This document shows positions 61,673-64,000 of a stretch of 64,000 nt of DNA, piece after piece. Each line of letters opens with the position of its first letter. Within the stretch, counting starts at the first letter, position 1. Source of the DNA: Eunapius fragilis (Eukaryota; Porifera; Demospongiae; Spongillida; Spongillidae); NCBI GenBank assembly GCA_963681505.1, contig OY811980.1, positions 8,648,955-8,712,954 on the forward strand, read 5' to 3'. Both the position numbers and the translations under genes were made by a program. The notes below the pieces were generated by a model that was not told the DNA's origin, ran no database searches, and saw only the letters and a program-made list of their open reading frames with translations.

Positions 61673-63570
61673 TCAATCCCACTACCACTACCACGGCCAA
61701 TCCCACTACGACTACCACATCCAATCTCACTACCACTACCAATACCAATCCCACTACCAATCCCACTACCACTACCATTCCCACTACCATTCCCACTACC
61801 AATCCCACTACCAATCCCACTACCAATCCCACTACCACTACCTCTACCAATCCCACTACCAATCCCACTACCAATCCCACTACCAATCCCACTACCAATC
61901 CCACTACAAATCCCACTACCAATCCCACTACCAATCCCACTACCAATCCCACTACCACTACCACTACCAATCCCACTACCAATCCCACTACCAATCCCAC
62001 TACCAATCCCACTACCAATCCCACTACCAATCCCACTACCAATCCCACTACCAATCCCACTACCAATCCCACTACCAATCCCACTACCAATCCCACTACC
62101 AATCCCACTACCAATCCCACTACCAATCCCACTACCAATCCCACTACCAATCCCACTACCACTACCACTACCATTACCAATCCCACTACCAATCCCACTA
62201 CCTCTACCACTACCACTACCAATCCCACTACCACTACCACTACCAATTCCACTACCAATCCCACTACCAATCCCACTACCAATCCCACTACCAATCCCAC
62301 TACCAATCCCACTACCATTCCCACTACCAATCCCACTACCAATCCCACTACCAATCCCACTACCAATCCCACTACCAATCCCACTACCAATCCCACTACA
62401 AATCCCACTACCACTACCACTACCAATCCCACTACCACTACCACTACCAATCCCACTACCAATCCCACTACCAATCCCACTACCAATCCCACTACCAATC
62501 CCACTACCAATCCCACTACCAATCCCACTACCAATCCCACTACCAATCCCACTACCAATCCCACTACCAATCCCACTACAAATCCCACTACCACTACCAC
62601 TACCAATCCCACTACCACTACCACTACCAATCCCACTCCCAATCCCACTACCAATCCCACTACCAATCCCACTACCAATCCCACTACCAATCCCACTACC
62701 AATCCCACTACCACTACCACTACCAATCCCACTACCAATCCCACTACAAATCCCACTACCAATCCCACTACCAATCCCACTACCAATCCCTCTACCAATC
62801 CCACTACCACTACCACTACCAATTCTCCTACCAATCCCACTACCACTAGAATTTCCACTATAAATCCCACTACCAATCCCACTACCACTACCACTACTTC
62901 TACCAATGCCACTACCAATCCCACTACCAATCCCACTACCAATCCCACTACCAATCCCATTACCAATCCCACTACCAATCCCTCTACCAATCCCACTACC
63001 ACTACCACTACCAATTCCCCTACCAATCCCACTACCACTAGAATTTCCACTATAAATCCCACTACCAATCCCACTACCACTACCACTACTTCTACCAATG
63101 CCACTACCAATCCCACTACCAATCCCACTACCACTACCACTACTTCTACCAATGCCACTACCAATCCCACTACCAATCCCACTACCAATCCCACTACCAA
63201 TCCCACTACCAATCCCACTACCAATCCCACTACAACTACCACTACCACTACCAATCCCACTACCAATCCCACTACCAATCCCTCTACCAATCCCACTACC
63301 AATCCCACTACCAATCCCACTACCACTACCACTACCACTACCAATCCCACTACCAATCCCACTACCAATCCCACTACCACTACCACTACCATTACCAATC
63401 CCACTACCAATCCCACAACCACAACCACTACCAATCCCACTACCACTACCACTACTAATCCCCCTACCAATCCCACTACCACTACAATTGCCACTACCAA
63501 TCCCACAACCAATCCCACTACTACTACCACTACCAATCCCACTATCTCTACCACTACCACTACCAATCCC
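61673..63570 (+). repeat. Satellite family D, C-rich on + strand, block 8 (expanded)
   Basis: Corresponds to 54330-55538 but is about 690 bp longer (1898 against 1209 bp). Extra copies of internal modules, such as CCACTAGAATTTCCAC..AAATCCC (once at 55070, twice at 62842 and 63037) and ACTACTTCTACCAATGCC (three times), account for the growth. Confidence 0.9.
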
Positions 63571-63908
63571 AATTCGGCACAATTACAATTCGGCACAATT
63601 AGTCGCGCATGGACGGATTGGTGCGCTTCGGCTGGACCAATCTGTAACAATTCGGCGCAATTCGGCGTGGAACGGACGATTGCTGCACATTCACGGGATC
63701 AATCTGTAACAACTCAGCGCAATTCGGCGCGATGCGACAGATTGTTGCACTTTCACGGGATCAATCTGTATCAATTCGGCGCAATTCGGAGCGCTGCGAC
63801 GGATTGCTGCATTATCGGGGGATCAATCTGCAACAATCTGCAACAATTCGGCGCAATTCGGCGCGCTGCGACCAATTTCTGCATTTTCACGGGTTCAATC
63901 TGTAACTA
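63571..63908 (+). repeat. Satellite family C, short block, second copy
   Basis: A duplicate of 55539-55875 with identical boundaries and very few base changes. Confidence 0.9.
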
Positions 63909-64000
63909 TACCAATCCCACTACCAATCGCACTACCAATCCCACTACCAATCCCACTTCCACTACCACTACCACTACCACTACCACTACCAATCCCACTA
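63909..64000 (+). repeat. Satellite family D, start of a further block
   Basis: Begins TATACCAATCCCACTACC as at 55874 and continues beyond the window. A third copy of the compound C/D unit therefore starts here. Confidence 0.9.

Larger units (their letters stand above)
48661..64000 (+). repeat. Compound C/D higher-order repeat, 7.2-8.0 kb
   Basis: The order D (about 3 kb), C (2.7 kb), D (1.2-1.9 kb), C (0.34 kb) is seen at 48661-55875 (left end cut by island 3) and again at 55876-63908, and a third copy starts at 63909. All block edges are conserved. The repeat therefore amplifies as a unit built of two unrelated satellites, while the D blocks change length faster than the C blocks. Confidence 0.9.

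Overview
The window is almost wholly satellite DNA from a eukaryotic genome. I find no credible intact protein-coding gene, rRNA, tRNA or CRISPR array. Five tandem-repeat families (called A to E here) follow one another with sharp junctions, interrupted by three non-satellite islands. The species cannot be named. A decayed 15-residue 'YRA(D/E)PEKKR' repeat in one island recalls low-complexity proteins of sponges, cnidarians and other invertebrates, so a metazoan is a weak guess. Stacked higher-order repeats (HORs) with few differences between copies suggest a centromeric, pericentromeric or subtelomeric block.

Layout. Family A (1-9147): 184/209-bp monomers, with HORs of 1919 and 2728 bp. Family B (9148-18518): alternating 55/60-bp monomers (115-bp dimer) full of CCAATTGG palindromes, with a 3858-bp HOR. 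Family C (62/51-bp monomers) and family D (12-bp and 6-bp units) are interleaved from 18519 to 24659 and again from 48661 to 64000, where they form a compound HOR of about 7.2-8.0 kb. Family E (24660-46809): 32-34-bp monomers, each centred on the 18-bp palindrome TGACTCCTGCAGGAGTCA, with several nested HORs. D is G-rich on the + strand in the left block and C-rich in the right block, while C keeps one orientation in both.

Islands. (1) 18989-20359 has the hallmarks of a DNA transposon inserted in D: an 11-bp terminal inverted repeat beginning CACAG, a 3-bp TAG target duplication, and an empty-site paralogue near 22615. (2) 37049-38510 is a 1462-bp insertion in E with a matching empty site at 44022/44023 and no target duplication. 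It holds a terminal hairpin, a decayed repeat-protein fragment and a 291-bp foldback with perfect 130-bp arms. (3) 46810-48660 is old, diverged low-copy DNA between E and the right-hand D block.

Long open frames are by-products of repeat units whose lengths are multiples of three (D), palindromic content (B) or stop-poor monomers (A). They are treated as non-coding. No genes act together here; the content of the window is repeat architecture, recent segmental amplification and datable insertions.
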